Positions 1 through 9,086 are shown, counted from the stretch's first letter. The stretch: DNA of 64,000 bases from Pseudomonas fluorescens (GCF_018614655.1 NZ_JAGGOG010000003.1:372001-436000); one strand, 5' to 3'. Numbers and translations: made by a program. Notes: generated by a model not told the origin, from the letters alone.

Positions 1-73
1 CAGACGCTTAAGCTGAATTATCGCTGATAAAGATCAATACGTTTGATTGGCCTTTGTCCTGGTTCTATGGGCC

Positions 74-802
74 TCAGAACGGATACGGCTGGTTCCATCG
101 CTCAAAAATAGGCTTCAACTCGCCATTTTTCACCAAGACCTCCATGCGCAAGTCAAACAGCGTGCGAAGCGCTTGACCCCGTCGGTTGTCGGCAAACCCG
201 AGGAATAAAGGCAGCTCGGCGATGTGGGTGAGTTTGAACAGTGAGGGGTCAGGCGCCTGAACCAGGAGGAAGTTCGCCTCGGTCAGGGCGTCGATATAAA
301 AGTCGGCACGCCCGTATTGCAGCATCGACAGAATGCCATTGCGACGCTCGATCTGCTTGAAGGTGTGGATGTTGGGCAAGTACTCGTTGTACTTATAGCC
401 CCGCACCCAGGCCAGGCGGTAGGCGCCCAACGTGGCCAGGGTCGGTGCCGGGGTGGTCGCCAGCCCCAGCGCATAAATATGATCGGAGTCGAAGTTCCAG
501 TGAGGGTACAACACACCTGTGGCTTCATCACGGTAGGAGCCGACCCACGCATCCACCTCGCCCCGCTGGGCCAGACCGACCGAACGCGTGTACGGTTCGG
601 TACGCGCCTGAACCTTGACCCCCAGCGGCTCGAAGATGTGTCGCAACACATCCCAGGCCAGACCGCTGCCGTCGGCGTTGGTGTAGTCGTTCCAGGCTTC
701 GCTGGCCAGACGGATCTCACTTGGGACCGTCGGAATTTCATCCGCACCCACCGAAGACACCACCACACACAGCAGGATCAGCAGCCAGCGGCGAACACCC
801 AT
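74..802 (-). CDS. periplasmic substrate-binding protein (PBP2-like)
   Basis: This 242-residue protein starts with a signal peptide (hydrophobic core at residues 6-18, cleavage probably after the SVGA segment). The rest resembles the type 2 periplasmic binding fold of amino-acid ABC transporters (SBP_bac_3). It shows an early beta strand with IRLASEAWNDYTNADGSG, then a lobe with GLAWDVLRHIFEPLGV, and ends in the typical helix with FERWNQ. No permease or ATPase gene lies beside it, so it may be an orphan binding or sensory protein. The ligand is unknown. It lies 119 bp downstream of thiL on the same strand, where many pseudomonads carry pgpA, so it may be a lineage-specific insertion in the rib-thi cluster. 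Confidence 0.75.
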   Translation of the reverse strand: MGVRRWLLILLCVVVSSVGADEIPTVPSEIRLASEAWNDYTNADGSGLAWDVLRHIFEPLGVKVQARTEPYTRSVGLAQRGEVDAWVGSYRDEATGVLYPHWNFDSDHIYALGLATTPAPTLATLGAYRLAWVRGYKYNEYLPNIHTFKQIERRNGILSMLQYGRADFYIDALTEANFLLVQAPDPSLFKLTHIAELPLFLGFADNRRGQALRTLFDLRMEVLVKNGELKPIFERWNQPYPF

Positions 803-921
803 ATCGACTCCTCACGTAAAACACACACATGCCGAGCATCAGCCAATAGCCCTACATAACGCAATAAAGGGTAGCGCACCGGCGGCCCTCAGGCACCCGA
901 GGCCTTGGGCAGGGTGATCGG

Positions 922-1887
922 TTACAGCGTCTCGCGAAAATGCTGATAACCGCGAATGGCGGGAGTGATGTCTTGCCCGGCGGCATCCAGCAGGGCCACG
1001 CCCTGCCCCGGCGCCACACGGCCGACCACATGGATCGGCCAACCGCCGGCCAGCAACGGTGCCAGCTCGGCAGGTGGCAAGGTGAAGGCCAGCACGTAGT
1101 CGTCGCCACCGCTCAAGGCCGCGTCACGAGCGCCATCGTCGCCCAGAAACGCCAGCAGCGGCGCGGACAACGGCAGTTTCTGCCGCTCGATGAGCAAACT
1201 GACCGATGAGGCCTTGGCGATATGCCCGCAATCGGCCAAAAGACCGTCGGAAATATCCAGCGCGGACGTAGCCTTCCCGCGTAAAGCCAGGCCCAAGGCC
1301 AACTGCGGTTGCGGCGACCAATAGTGGGCGAGCAGCGGCTCAGCAATAGATGCTTCGGCCCTACGTTGCCCCAGCACCAGCGGCAAGGCACCGGCAGCGT
1401 TACCCAGCTCACCGCCCACACACAGCAGGTCACCCGGCCGTGCGCCGCTACGAGTCAACGCCAACCCCGTCGGCACCCGGCCAAATACGGTCATGGTCAG
1501 GCTCAGCGGCCCACGGGTGGTGTCACCGCCCACCAGACCCACGCCACAACTCAGCGCCATCGCGTTCAAACCCTGGGCATAGCGTTGCAGCCAATCGGCA
1601 TCAACCGTCGGGGTGGTCAGGGCAAGGGTAAAGGCAAGCGGATGGGCACCCATGGCCGCCAGATCGCTGACTGCCACGGCCAGCGAGCGCTGGCCGAGCA
1701 GAAACGGATCGCAGGGGTCGGCAAAATGCACGCCGGCCACCAGGGTATCGGTAGAAATCGCCAGCTGCTCCCCGGGAGGAACCGCCAGCAAGGCGCAGTC
1801 ATCGCCGATCCCCAGTGCAATGCCCTCGCCGCCCTGCGCACAAGGTGCGGCGGCGAAGTATTGGCGGATCAGCTCAAACTCGCCCAT
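922..1887 (-). CDS. thiL: thiamine-monophosphate kinase
   Basis: ThiL phosphorylates thiamine monophosphate to thiamine diphosphate with ATP, the last step of coenzyme biosynthesis. The protein has 321 residues, normal for the family. It opens with GEFELIRQYF and has the Mg/ATP-binding motif GIGDDCALL, followed by STDTLVAGVHF, as expected for the PurM/ThiL fold. A glycine-rich VGGDTTRGPLSLTMTVFG segment lies mid-protein and LDISDGLLAD follows, both family hallmarks. It is the last gene of the nrdR-rib-nusB-thiL series, 18 bp after nusB, and is presumably co-transcribed. Confidence 0.95.
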   Translation of the reverse strand: MGEFELIRQYFAAAPCAQGGEGIALGIGDDCALLAVPPGEQLAISTDTLVAGVHFADPCDPFLLGQRSLAVAVSDLAAMGAHPLAFTLALTTPTVDADWLQRYAQGLNAMALSCGVGLVGGDTTRGPLSLTMTVFGRVPTGLALTRSGARPGDLLCVGGELGNAAGALPLVLGQRRAEASIAEPLLAHYWSPQPQLALGLALRGKATSALDISDGLLADCGHIAKASSVSLLIERQKLPLSAPLLAFLGDDGARDAALSGGDDYVLAFTLPPAELAPLLAGGWPIHVVGRVAPGQGVALLDAAGQDITPAIRGYQHFRETL

Positions 1888-1905
1888 CAGGGACTCAAGC
1901 GCTGA

Positions 1906-2406
1906 TCAGCGCTTGAACGCCTTCACTTCGGCTTCGCGCAAGCGCGGGGCCAACTTGTCGAGCACGCCGTTGACGAACTTGTGACCGTCGGTGGAACCGT
2001 AGACTTTCGCCAGTTCGATCCCTTCGTTGATCACCACGCGGTACGGTACGTCGACGCGCTTGAGCAGCTCCCAGGTGGACAGGCGCAGTACGGCCAGCTC
2101 AACCGGGTCCAGCTCTTCGATAGTCAGGTCCAGGCATGGCGTCAATGCAGCGTCGATCTCGGGCAGGTTGGCCGGAACGCCGTGCAGGATGTCGTGGAAG
2201 TAGCTGGCATCGGCCAGGCTGAAATCGTTGTCGACGCGAAACTGCGCCTCGATTTCGTTCAGCGAGGTTTTCGCCATGTGGCGCTGGTACAGCGCCTGGG
2301 TCGCGAGCTGACGCGCCGCACGACGCTTTTCGCTCTTCGATGGCTTGCCGGCGTCCGCTGGGCGCGGGTCCTGGGGGTTGAACTGATCGCTGTCGTCGCT
2401 AATCAC
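1906..2406 (-). CDS. nusB: transcription antitermination factor NusB
   Basis: NusB, 166 residues, pairs with NusE (S10) on boxA RNA in rRNA antitermination. The all-helical NusB core starts at about residue 30 ([14 protein letters not shown]) and runs to [10 protein letters not shown] near the C-terminus. The first 25 residues are a polar extension ([20 protein letters not shown]) common in pseudomonads. The start is GTG, overlapping the ribH stop in a GTGA-type arrangement, with GGAGG four bases upstream, so translation is coupled to ribH. The linkage of ribH and nusB is widely conserved in proteobacteria. Confidence 0.94.
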   Translation of the reverse strand: MISDDSDQFNPQDPRPADAGKPSKSEKRRAARQLATQALYQRHMAKTSLNEIEAQFRVDNDFSLADASYFHDILHGVPANLPEIDAALTPCLDLTIEELDPVELAVLRLSTWELLKRVDVPYRVVINEGIELAKVYGSTDGHKFVNGVLDKLAPRLREAEVKAFKR

Positions 2407-2879
2407 TTGGCCTCCAACTGCGCCAGCAGGCTGACCATTTCCAGGGCGGACAGGGCAGCTTCGGCACCTTTGTTACCGGCCTTGGTGCCGGAACGTTCGA
2501 TGGCTTGCTCGATGGAATCAACGGTCAGTACGCCAAAGGCGACCGGCACGCCGAACTCCATGGACACTTGGGCCAGGCCCTTGGTGCATTCGCCAGCCAC
2601 GTATTCGAAGTGCGGAGTACCGCCACGAATGACCGCGCCCAAGGCGATGATCGCCGCGTATTCGCCTTGTTGAGCAACTTTCTGCGCAACCAGTGGAATT
2701 TCGAAGGCGCCAGGGGCACGGATAATGGTGATGTCGCTTTCGCTCACACCGTGGCGAACCAGGGCGTCCACGGCACCGCTTACCAGGCTTTCAACCACGA
2801 AGCTGTTGAAACGGCCAACCACCAGGGCATAGCGGCCTTTGGGGGCGATGAAGGTACCTTCGATGGTCTTCAGGGTCAT
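2403..2879 (-). CDS. ribH: 6,7-dimethyl-8-ribityllumazine synthase
   Basis: Lumazine synthase condenses 5-amino-6-ribitylaminouracil with 3,4-dihydroxy-2-butanone 4-phosphate. The 158-residue length is typical. Visible family elements are the RFNSFV segment near residue 23, APGAFEIPL around residue 55, the catalytic [16 protein letters not shown] segment near residue 80, and FGVLT around residue 114. It lies between ribBA and nusB and overlaps nusB by 4 bp. In P. aeruginosa nomenclature this gene is sometimes called ribE or ribH. Confidence 0.95.
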   Translation of the reverse strand: MTLKTIEGTFIAPKGRYALVVGRFNSFVVESLVSGAVDALVRHGVSESDITIIRAPGAFEIPLVAQKVAQQGEYAAIIALGAVIRGGTPHFEYVAGECTKGLAQVSMEFGVPVAFGVLTVDSIEQAIERSGTKAGNKGAEAALSALEMVSLLAQLEAK

Positions 2880-2901
2880 TCGACAAATCTCTTAAAGAGC
2901 C

Positions 2902-2924
2902 GGGGCGCGCTCAGTGCGCGCCCC
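2902..2924 (-). terminator. strong hairpin between ribBA and ribH
   Basis: A perfect 9-bp inverted repeat, GGGGCGCGC and GCGCGCCCC, with a 5-nt loop lies in the 90-bp gap between ribBA and ribH. No run of T follows on either strand, so it is not a canonical terminator. It may attenuate or process the riboflavin operon transcript ahead of ribH. Confidence 0.5.
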
Positions 2925-2969
2925 TCAGTGATATTTGAACCGCGAACAAGGGGTAAACAACGCCGGCCT

Positions 2970-4061
2970 TTATTCGGAGGGCACGTATTCTACTACTTCC
3001 AGGTCGAAACCGGATATGGCATTAAATTTCATTGGTGCACTCATCAGGCGCATTTTACGCACGCCCAGGTCCCGAAGGATCTGCGAACCGGCACCGACGA
3101 TGCTGTAGGTGGTCGGTTTTTTCACCGGCACGTGTTCGCCTGTTTCGCGAATATGCGCCAGCAACACGTCGCCATCCAGCGGGTGACCGAGCAGCAACAC
3201 CACGCCACTGCCAGCCTCGGACACCGCAGCCATCGCGGCCCGCAGGCTCCAGCGCCCAGGCTGTTTGACCATCAACAGGTCGCGCAACGGGTCCATGTTA
3301 TGCACGCGTACCAGGGTCGGCTCTTCGGCGCAGATGTTGCCCAGGGTCAGGGCCATGTGCACGTCGCCTTCCACTGAATCACGATAGGTCACCAGGTTGA
3401 ACTGGCCCAGTTCGCTGTCCAACGGCTGCTCGGCAATCCGCTGAACGGTACGTTCGTGGATCATCCGGTAGTGAATCAGGTCGGCAATGGTGCCGATCTT
3501 GATGTTGTGCAGGGCCGCAAACTCTTCCAGTTCGGCACGACGGGACATGGTGCCGTCGTCGTTCATTACTTCGCAGATCACACCGCTGGGCTCGAAACCG
3601 GCCATGCGCGCCAGGTCACAAGCGGCTTCAGTGTGACCGGCGCGGGCCAGGGTGCCACCCGGCTGGGCCATCAGCGGGAAGATGTGGCCGGGGCTGACGA
3701 TGTCTTCGGCCTTGGCATCTTTCGCGGCGGCCGCCTGCACGGTACGGGCACGGTCAGCGGCGGAGATGCCGGTGGTGACGCCGGTGGTGGCCTCAATGGA
3801 CACGGTGAACTTGGTACCGAAACCCGAACCGTTGCGTGGCGCCATCAACGGCAGCTTGAGCAGTTCGCAGCGCTCACGGCTCATGGGCATGCAGATCAAA
3901 CCACGGGCGTGCTTGGCCATGAAGTTGATGTGCTCAGGCTGGCAGCACTCGGCGGCCATAATCAGGTCGCCTTCATTCTCGCGGTCTTCGTCATCCATGA
4001 GGATGACCATCTTGCCTTGGCGGATGTCTTCAACCAGTTCTTCGATGCTGTTGAGCGCCAC
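2970..4061 (-). CDS. ribBA: 3,4-dihydroxy-2-butanone 4-phosphate synthase with degenerate GTP cyclohydrolase II domain
   Basis: The 363-residue RibBA-type protein supplies the four-carbon precursor of riboflavin. Residues 1-200 form the RibB domain with MVILMDDEDRENEGDL, the early HINFMAKHARGLIC segment, and HTEAACDLARMAG, containing the acidic and His residues of the active site. Residues 205-363 are RibA-like (FNLVTYRDSVEGDVHMAL). Where GTP cyclohydrolase II normally has its zinc cysteines (CLTGD...RCDCG), this protein reads VHNMDPLRDLLMVKQPGRW and has no cysteines. The C-terminal domain is therefore probably inactive, and a separate ribA is expected elsewhere. The start is GTG, with a GGGGG tract upstream. 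Confidence 0.93.
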   Translation of the reverse strand: MALNSIEELVEDIRQGKMVILMDDEDRENEGDLIMAAECCQPEHINFMAKHARGLICMPMSRERCELLKLPLMAPRNGSGFGTKFTVSIEATTGVTTGISAADRARTVQAAAAKDAKAEDIVSPGHIFPLMAQPGGTLARAGHTEAACDLARMAGFEPSGVICEVMNDDGTMSRRAELEEFAALHNIKIGTIADLIHYRMIHERTVQRIAEQPLDSELGQFNLVTYRDSVEGDVHMALTLGNICAEEPTLVRVHNMDPLRDLLMVKQPGRWSLRAAMAAVSEAGSGVVLLLGHPLDGDVLLAHIRETGEHVPVKKPTTYSIVGAGSQILRDLGVRKMRLMSAPMKFNAISGFDLEVVEYVPSE

Positions 4062-4077
4062 GCGGCACCCCCTTGGG

Positions 4078-4740
4078 TCAGGATTTGAGGTAGCCGTTGG
4101 CGGCTAAAAAGCTTTCGGTGATGTTCCCGGACGTTGGCTCAGCGGCCTTGTCACCCAACAACAGGCGCTCCAGGTAACGGGCCAGCAAGTCCACTTCCAG
4201 GTTCACCCGGCGACCTGGCTGGTACGACGCCATGATGGTTTCACTCAGGGTGTGGGGAATGATGGTCAGTTCAAATTCGGCGCCATTGACGGCATTCACG
4301 GTGAGGCTGGTGCCGTCGACGGTGATCGAGCCTTTGTGGGCGATGTACTTGGCCAGCTCTTTGGGCGCGCGGATACGGAATTCCACGGCACGCGCATTTT
4401 CGCTGCGGGCGACGACTTCGCCGACACCGTCGACATGACCGCTGACCAGATGCCCACCGAGGCGGGTGGTCGGGGTCAGGGCTTTTTCCAGGTTGACCGG
4501 GCTGCCGCTCTTGAGGTCATTCATCGCGGTGCAATCCAGGGTTTCCCGGCTGACATCGGCGGCAAAGCCGTTGCCAGGCAACTCGATAACAGTCAGGCAC
4601 ACGCCGCTGACGGCAATGCTGTCGCCCAATTTGACGTCGCTCAGGTCGAGCTTGCCGGTTTCAACCAGCAACCGCACATCGCCGCCTTTTGGGGTCATTG
4701 CACGGATGCTGCCGATGGATTCGATAATGCCGGTGAACAT
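4078..4740 (-). CDS. ribE: riboflavin synthase, alpha chain
   Basis: Riboflavin synthase dismutates two lumazines to riboflavin and a pyrimidine returned to RibH. The 220 residues form the classical tandem repeat of two lumazine-binding barrels. The first begins MFTGIIESIG with GDSIAVSGVCLTV around residues 40-52. The second contains GHLVSGHVDGVG and KGSITVDGTSLTVN. A clear AGGAGG site lies 6 bases before the ATG. The gene sits between ribD and ribBA, 16 bp upstream of the ribBA GTG. It is named ribC in some genomes. Confidence 0.95.
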   Translation of the reverse strand: MFTGIIESIGSIRAMTPKGGDVRLLVETGKLDLSDVKLGDSIAVSGVCLTVIELPGNGFAADVSRETLDCTAMNDLKSGSPVNLEKALTPTTRLGGHLVSGHVDGVGEVVARSENARAVEFRIRAPKELAKYIAHKGSITVDGTSLTVNAVNGAEFELTIIPHTLSETIMASYQPGRRVNLEVDLLARYLERLLLGDKAAEPTSGNITESFLAANGYLKS

Positions 4741-4786
4741 GGAGTCCTCCTGAAAAACAGGGCTGGCGCTCAGGCGCCGGCCGGAA

Positions 4787-5923
4787 TTATACGCCCGATG
4801 CTGGCACAGGAATGGCAGTGACTCGCCAGTCGTCGCCTACAGCGCGCATTTCAGTGATCTTGAGTTGGGGGGCATCCGCCAATTTCTCAAGCGGCCAGTC
4901 CAGCAAAGGCCGAGCGGCCGAGCCGAGAAACTTGCCGGCGACAAAAATGACGTATTCGTCCACCAGGCCCTGCTGAGCGAAGGCACCGGCCAGACTTGGG
5001 CCAGCTTCCACCAGTACGTCGTTGACGCCACGGGCTGCCAGGGCCACTAAAGCGGAACGCAGGTCCACCTGACCGTCAACACCCGGCACCACCAGGCACT
5101 CTGGGCCGGTGGGGTATTGGTTTTCCGGGTTCACGCAGGTGATTACCAGCGCAGGGCCAGCCTTGAAGAACGGAGCGTTCAACGGCACTCGCAGGCGGCC
5201 GTCGATCAACACCCGCAGTGGCGGACGAGACATGGCCAACGCTGTGGTTTCGTCATCCAGGCCCAGTTCGGCGGCGCGTACGGTCAGGCGAGCACCGTCG
5301 GCCAGCACTGTGTCGGCGCCGGTCAGCACCACGCTGGCCTGGGCGCGCAGGCGTTGCACGGCAGCACGTGCCGCCGGGCCGGTGATCCATTGGCTTTCGC
5401 CATTGGCCATCGCGGTGCGACCGTCCAGGCTCATGGCCAACTTGACCCGCACAAACGGCAGGCCATGCTCCATACGCTTGAGAAAGCCGGGGTTGAGCGC
5501 CCGCGCTTCGTTCTCCAGCAAGCCGCTATGGATCTCGATCCCGGCCTGGGCCAAACGCTGCATGCCACGGCCGGCGACTTCCGGGTTGGGGTCCTGCATC
5601 GCCGCCACGACCCGCGCCAAACCAGCGTTCACCAGGGCATCGGCACAGGGCGGTGTGCGGCCGTGATGGCTGCACGGTTCAAGCGTCACGTAAGCCGTGG
5701 CGCCACGGGCCTTATCGCCCGCCGCACGCAAAGCATGGACTTCAGCGTGGGGCTCGCCGGCACGCACGTGCCAGCCTTCGCCAACAATCTGGCCATCACG
5801 GACAATCACGCAGCCCACCCGTGGATTGGGATGGGTGGTGTACAGGCCCTTGCGCGCCAATTCCAGGGCGCGAGCCATGTAATGGCCGTCGAGGACCGCT
5901 TGTTCTGCCGAAGGTGGGTTCAT
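4787..5923 (-). CDS. ribD: bifunctional diaminohydroxyphosphoribosylaminopyrimidine deaminase/reductase
   Basis: RibD performs the second and third steps of the pyrimidine branch of riboflavin synthesis. Of 378 residues, 1-150 are a cytidine-deaminase-like domain with [11 protein letters not shown] and [11 protein letters not shown], the zinc ligands. Residues 155-372 are a dihydrofolate-reductase-like domain starting [15 protein letters not shown] with [11 protein letters not shown] nearby and ending with the conserved region before FVAGKFLGS. Its ATG overlaps the nrdR stop by 4 bp (ATGA), so the two are translationally coupled. Confidence 0.95.
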   Translation of the reverse strand: MNPPSAEQAVLDGHYMARALELARKGLYTTHPNPRVGCVIVRDGQIVGEGWHVRAGEPHAEVHALRAAGDKARGATAYVTLEPCSHHGRTPPCADALVNAGLARVVAAMQDPNPEVAGRGMQRLAQAGIEIHSGLLENEARALNPGFLKRMEHGLPFVRVKLAMSLDGRTAMANGESQWITGPAARAAVQRLRAQASVVLTGADTVLADGARLTVRAAELGLDDETTALAMSRPPLRVLIDGRLRVPLNAPFFKAGPALVITCVNPENQYPTGPECLVVPGVDGQVDLRSALVALAARGVNDVLVEAGPSLAGAFAQQGLVDEYVIFVAGKFLGSAARPLLDWPLEKLADAPQLKITEMRAVGDDWRVTAIPVPASGV

Positions 5924-6390
5924 TCTTTGACCGGCTCACGGGCCAGGCGGTCGATCTCTTCGCGGAACTCATTGAGGTCCTGGAAGCGTCGATACACCGA
6001 GGCGAAACGGATATAGGCGACTTCGTCGAGCTTTTGCAGCTCGCCCATCACCAGCTCTCCAACCACCAGCGATTTGACTTCGCGCTCGCCGGTGGCCCGC
6101 AGCTTGTGCTTGATATGCACCAGTGCCGCCTCCAGCCGCTCGACACTCACCGGGCGTTTTTCCAGGGCGCGCTGCATTCCAGCGCGCAGTTTTTCTTCGT
6201 CGAAGGGTTGGCGACTGCCATCGGTCTTGATCAGACGTGGCAATACCAGTTCGGCGGTTTCGAAGGTGGTGAAACGTTCACCGCAGCCAGAGGCCAGGCA
6301 TTCACGCCGGCGACGCACCTGTTCGCCCTCGGCGACCAGACGCGAGTCAATGACTTTGGTGTCGTTGGCACCGCAGAAGGGACAGTGCAT
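5920..6390 (-). CDS. nrdR: transcriptional repressor NrdR
   Basis: NrdR, 156 residues, is the nucleotide-sensing repressor of ribonucleotide reductase genes. The N-terminus is a zinc ribbon (MHCPFCG, then [19 protein letters not shown]). An ATP-cone follows from about residue 48 ([19 protein letters not shown]). The start is set at position 6390 because the protein family begins MHCPFCG; the frame stays open 33 codons further upstream but that part has no family match. It is the first gene of the riboflavin operon, as in many gammaproteobacteria. Confidence 0.95.
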   Translation of the reverse strand: MHCPFCGANDTKVIDSRLVAEGEQVRRRRECLASGCGERFTTFETAELVLPRLIKTDGSRQPFDEEKLRAGMQRALEKRPVSVERLEAALVHIKHKLRATGEREVKSLVVGELVMGELQKLDEVAYIRFASVYRRFQDLNEFREEIDRLAREPVKE

Positions 6391-6530
6391 GGTGGCAGGC
6401 AACAAAAAATGGGAGGGCCATGGTAGCGCATCCCCGTGGCAAGACAAGCCATAGCCTTTACGGTATATAGGCTGACTATTATGTTTCATATTTTTTAAGC
6501 CACGGATTTTCGTCCTTTCTGGAGCCGTAC

Positions 6531-6986
6531 ATGTCGCTACGACCGCTTGTCATGCTTGCTTTGTTCAGTTTCCTGGTCGCCTGCAGCAGCCATGCCCCGA
6601 AACCTGCAGCGCCCGCCCCAGCCCCTCAGCAAGAGAAAAAAATCCCCGGCGTGGAAGAATTGGGACCGCTACCCGCCTACCAGCGTGAAGTCAGCGGCAC
6701 CTTGAACGGCGTGCCGGCCGGCGCGGAAGTAGAACTGGCACTCCTGGTGATCGACGACCGCAGTCGTCCGCAGCAACTGCTCGCCAGCAGTGTATTGATC
6801 GGCAACAACAAACCATTGGCCTTCCGCCTACGCTTCAACCCCGAGGCTTTTCCAGCCGGTGCGCGGGTTGAGTTGCGTGGTCGCGCCAGCCAGTCCGGCC
6901 AGTTGATCCTGCACCTGCCCGCCGTGCGTATCACCCAGGCAATCACCCAGAGCACCGGCCCCCTGCAATTCGTCAAAGCCCCATGA
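6531..6986 (+). CDS. YbaY/YscW-family lipoprotein
   Basis: This 151-residue secreted lipoprotein has a signal peptide ending in lipobox LVAC, with the acylated cysteine at residue 18. A Pro/Ala-rich linker follows (residues 22-38). The mature domain resembles the YbaY family: beta-rich, with [19 protein letters not shown], then [11 protein letters not shown], and a C-terminal strand. Function in this family is not established; some relatives act as type III secretion pilot-like proteins, but no secretion genes are near. It overlaps the next gene by 4 bp and is divergent from nrdR. Confidence 0.8.
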   Translation: MSLRPLVMLALFSFLVACSSHAPKPAAPAPAPQQEKKIPGVEELGPLPAYQREVSGTLNGVPAGAEVELALLVIDDRSRPQQLLASSVLIGNNKPLAFRLRFNPEAFPAGARVELRGRASQSGQLILHLPAVRITQAITQSTGPLQFVKAP

Positions 6987-7642
6987 CTCCACCGCTGGAC
7001 CTGCAACGGGCCTTGAGTGAACTGATCGGCGACGCCCATCTCGTGCCCTGCCCGTTGCCGGGCACCGAGTTGTCGCTGTGGCTGCTGGACGCCGACAACA
7101 TGGACCGCGCCTTCAGCCAGGAAGAAACCCGGCGCATCCTCCACGAGCCACCGTACTGGAGCTTTTGCTGGGCCAGTGGTCTGGCACTGGCGCGGTATCT
7201 GGCGGCGAATCCCGAGTGGGTCGCGGGCAAGCGGGTGCTGGATTTTGGCGCCGGCTCCGGTGTGGCCGGGATTGCAGCAGTCAAGGCGGGAGCGCTGGAG
7301 GTGGTGGCGTGCGACCTGGACCCATTGGCGCTGGCGTCCTGCCGGGCCAACGCCCAACTCAATGGTGTCGAACTGGGCTATTCAGTGGACTTTTTCGCTG
7401 AGGCGGATCGTTTTGATCTGATCCTGGTGGCGGATGTGCTGTATGACCGGGCGAACCTACCGTTGCTGGACCAGTTCCTCACTCGCGGCCGCGAAGCGTT
7501 AGTCGCAGACTCTCGCGTCAGGGATTTCCAGCACCCGGATTATCAGCGGCTGGAGATCCTCGACGCCCTGACCTTGCCGGACCTGGCCGAACCCTGGGAG
7601 TTTCGCAAGGTGAGCCTGTACCATTCCCGCCGCCCCTTGTAG
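6983..7642 (+). CDS. class I SAM-dependent methyltransferase (PrmA/ETFB-methyltransferase-like)
   Basis: The 219-residue protein has a class I methyltransferase fold: motif I VLDFGAGSGVAGIAAVKAG at about residues 87-105, the acidic end of strand 2 at ACDLDPLAL, and a later FDLILVADVLYDR segment (around residues 140-153). The N-terminal stretch PYWSFCWASGLALARYL resembles the protein methyltransferases related to PrmA and to electron-transfer-flavoprotein lysine methyltransferase. The substrate cannot be read from the sequence. The start overlaps the lipoprotein stop. The TAG stop falls within the first bases of a REP element. Confidence 0.82.
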   Translation: MTPPLDLQRALSELIGDAHLVPCPLPGTELSLWLLDADNMDRAFSQEETRRILHEPPYWSFCWASGLALARYLAANPEWVAGKRVLDFGAGSGVAGIAAVKAGALEVVACDLDPLALASCRANAQLNGVELGYSVDFFAEADRFDLILVADVLYDRANLPLLDQFLTRGREALVADSRVRDFQHPDYQRLEILDALTLPDLAEPWEFRKVSLYHSRRPL

Positions 7643-7695
7643 CCGCTGCCGAGGCACGAGGCTGCGATGCGGGCCGCAGGACCGCCCTCGGGGGT
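7639..7695. repeat. solo REP-type half element (GTAGCCGCTGCC family)
   Basis: The TGTAGCCGCTGCCGAGGC start and GAGGCTGCGAT core match elements at 9741 and 13236. Here only the left arm is obvious; no matching GGCAGCGGCTACA arm precedes the next gene. It sits directly after a stop codon, the usual place for Pseudomonas REP elements. Confidence 0.65.
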
Positions 7696-7756
7696 CGCTT
7701 CGCAACCCCGTCAGCCCTTATAGTTGCCCCATCCCACGCTTTGTTCGAGATACCCC

Positions 7757-8629
7757 ATGAGTGAGCCCACGCCGTACATCTTCGACGCCACCACTGCCAC
7801 CTTCGACCAGTCGGTGATTCAGAACTCCTTCGAAAAACCCGTGCTGGTAGATTTCTGGGCCGAGTGGTGCGCGCCGTGCAAGGCGTTGATGCCAATGCTG
7901 GCGCAGATTGCCGAGAGTTATCAGGGCGAGTTGCTGCTGGCCAAGGTCGATTGCGATGCCGAGCCAGACGTGGTTGCGCGCTTTGGCATTCGCAGCCTGC
8001 CGACGGTGGTGCTGTTCAAGGACGGCGAGCCGGTGGACGGTTTTGCCGGTGCGCAGCCGGAGTCCGCCGTGCGGGCGATGCTGGAGCCGCATGTGCAAAT
8101 GCCGCCGCCGGCCGCCGCTGATCCGCTGGAACAAGCCCAGGCGTTGTTTGCCGACGGTCGCATCAGCGAAGCCGAAGCCGTGCTGGTGACCTTGCTGGGC
8201 GAAGACAACACCAACGCCGCCGCGCTGATTCTCTATGCACGCTGCCTGGCCGAACGCGGTGAGTTGGACGAAGCGCAAACCGTGCTCGACGCGGTCAAAA
8301 GCGACGATCACAAGGCCGCGCTGGCCGGCGCCAAGGCGCAGATCACCTTCTTGCGCCAGGCCGCCGACCTGCCGGACGCCGCCGAGCTGAAAAGCCGTCT
8401 GGCGCAAAACCCGCAGGATGACGAGGCGGTGTATCAACTGGCCGTGCAACAACTGGCACGCCAACAATACGAAGCGGCGCTGGATGGCCTACTCAAACTG
8501 TTCATCCGCAACCGCAGTTACAGTGAAGGCTTGCCTCACAAGACGCTGCTGCAGGTGTTCGATCTGCTGGGCAATGACCACCCGCTGGTCACCGTGTATC
8601 GCCGCAAGCTGTTCGCCGCGTTGTATTGA
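7757..8629 (+). CDS. cnoX: thioredoxin-domain co-chaperone CnoX (YbbN)
   Basis: This 290-residue protein has an N-terminal thioredoxin domain followed by C-terminal TPR-like helices. CnoX proteins hold unfolded proteins under oxidative stress and pass them to GroEL or DnaK. The thioredoxin part shows DFWAEWCAPCKALMP (CxPC-type site, residues about 35-39) and GIRSLPTVVLFKDGE. From about residue 120 the sequence is helical repeats ending LDGLLKLFIRNRSYSEGL. Unlike E. coli CnoX, whose active-site Cys pair is altered, both cysteines are present here. The ATG at 7757 is preferred over an upstream in-frame codon because the family begins near SEPTPYIFDAT. Confidence 0.9.
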   Translation: MSEPTPYIFDATTATFDQSVIQNSFEKPVLVDFWAEWCAPCKALMPMLAQIAESYQGELLLAKVDCDAEPDVVARFGIRSLPTVVLFKDGEPVDGFAGAQPESAVRAMLEPHVQMPPPAAADPLEQAQALFADGRISEAEAVLVTLLGEDNTNAAALILYARCLAERGELDEAQTVLDAVKSDDHKAALAGAKAQITFLRQAADLPDAAELKSRLAQNPQDDEAVYQLAVQQLARQQYEAALDGLLKLFIRNRSYSEGLPHKTLLQVFDLLGNDHPLVTVYRRKLFAALY

Positions 8630-8632
8630 TCG

Positions 8633-8980
8633 TTATTCGATCCAACGGTACAGCGGCGTATCCCCGCCGCTGGCCACCTTGACCTTGGCGCTATGGCGCA
8701 GGCGCACTAACAGGCGCTTGCCCGCCGAGGCGCTGCCGGCCAACCCTTCAAGCTGATCCAGCAACTCCAAACCGCTGAGTTGCCCGGCCTTGCGCAGCAG
8801 ATCCTGAGCGGCCTGCCACAGGCTCTCGTCCAGATTACCCGGCGCCGGCGCAACCACAGGCTCGGCACTCGGCGCGTGGCTGGTCTGCAACTGCGCGCCC
8901 AATCGTGCCCAGTCGCCGTCATCCAGCTCCAGGGTCAAGTCCACTGGCAAGTCGCCGATGGTTCCACGAATTCGTAACAT
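8633..8980 (-). CDS. conserved hypothetical protein, 115 aa
   Basis: The protein is short and acidic to neutral, with a beta-rich start (MLRIRGTIGDLPVDLTLELDDGDW), a Pro/Ala linker at about residues 36-48, and a helical segment around LLRKAGQLSGLELLDQLEGL. The C-terminus is RYxxxx-like and basic. No domain is recognised. It is convergent with cnoX, with a 3-bp gap. Codon use and GC match the surrounding core genes, which supports a real gene. Confidence 0.65.
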   Translation of the reverse strand: MLRIRGTIGDLPVDLTLELDDGDWARLGAQLQTSHAPSAEPVVAPAPGNLDESLWQAAQDLLRKAGQLSGLELLDQLEGLAGSASAGKRLLVRLRHSAKVKVASGGDTPLYRWIE

Positions 8981-9064
8981 CGCGCTTACTCCCGTACTTT
9001 TCTGACGAGCATGCTCCCACGCGTCTTGCGCTACGCCAAGCAGGCGGTCAAACTTGCATCATTA

Positions 9065-9086
9065 TTGTTATAAGATCACATAACAA
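9065..9086. promoter_or_regulatory. Zur-like palindromic operator candidate
   Basis: A perfect inverted repeat, TTGTTAT and ATAACAA, separated by 8 bases lies 30 bp before the ATG of the His-rich DUF2796 gene. The half-sites resemble the GTTAT/ATAAC arms of Zur boxes, but the spacer is longer than in the compact gammaproteobacterial consensus. The orthologous P. aeruginosa cluster PA4063-PA4066 is known to respond to zinc limitation. That it is an operator is inference. Confidence 0.5.

Noticed and set aside
2880..6530. FMN riboswitch in the rib operon
   Set aside because: Short gaps between the rib genes and the nrdR leader do not show the conserved riboswitch segments; only a simple hairpin at 2902-2924 is seen.
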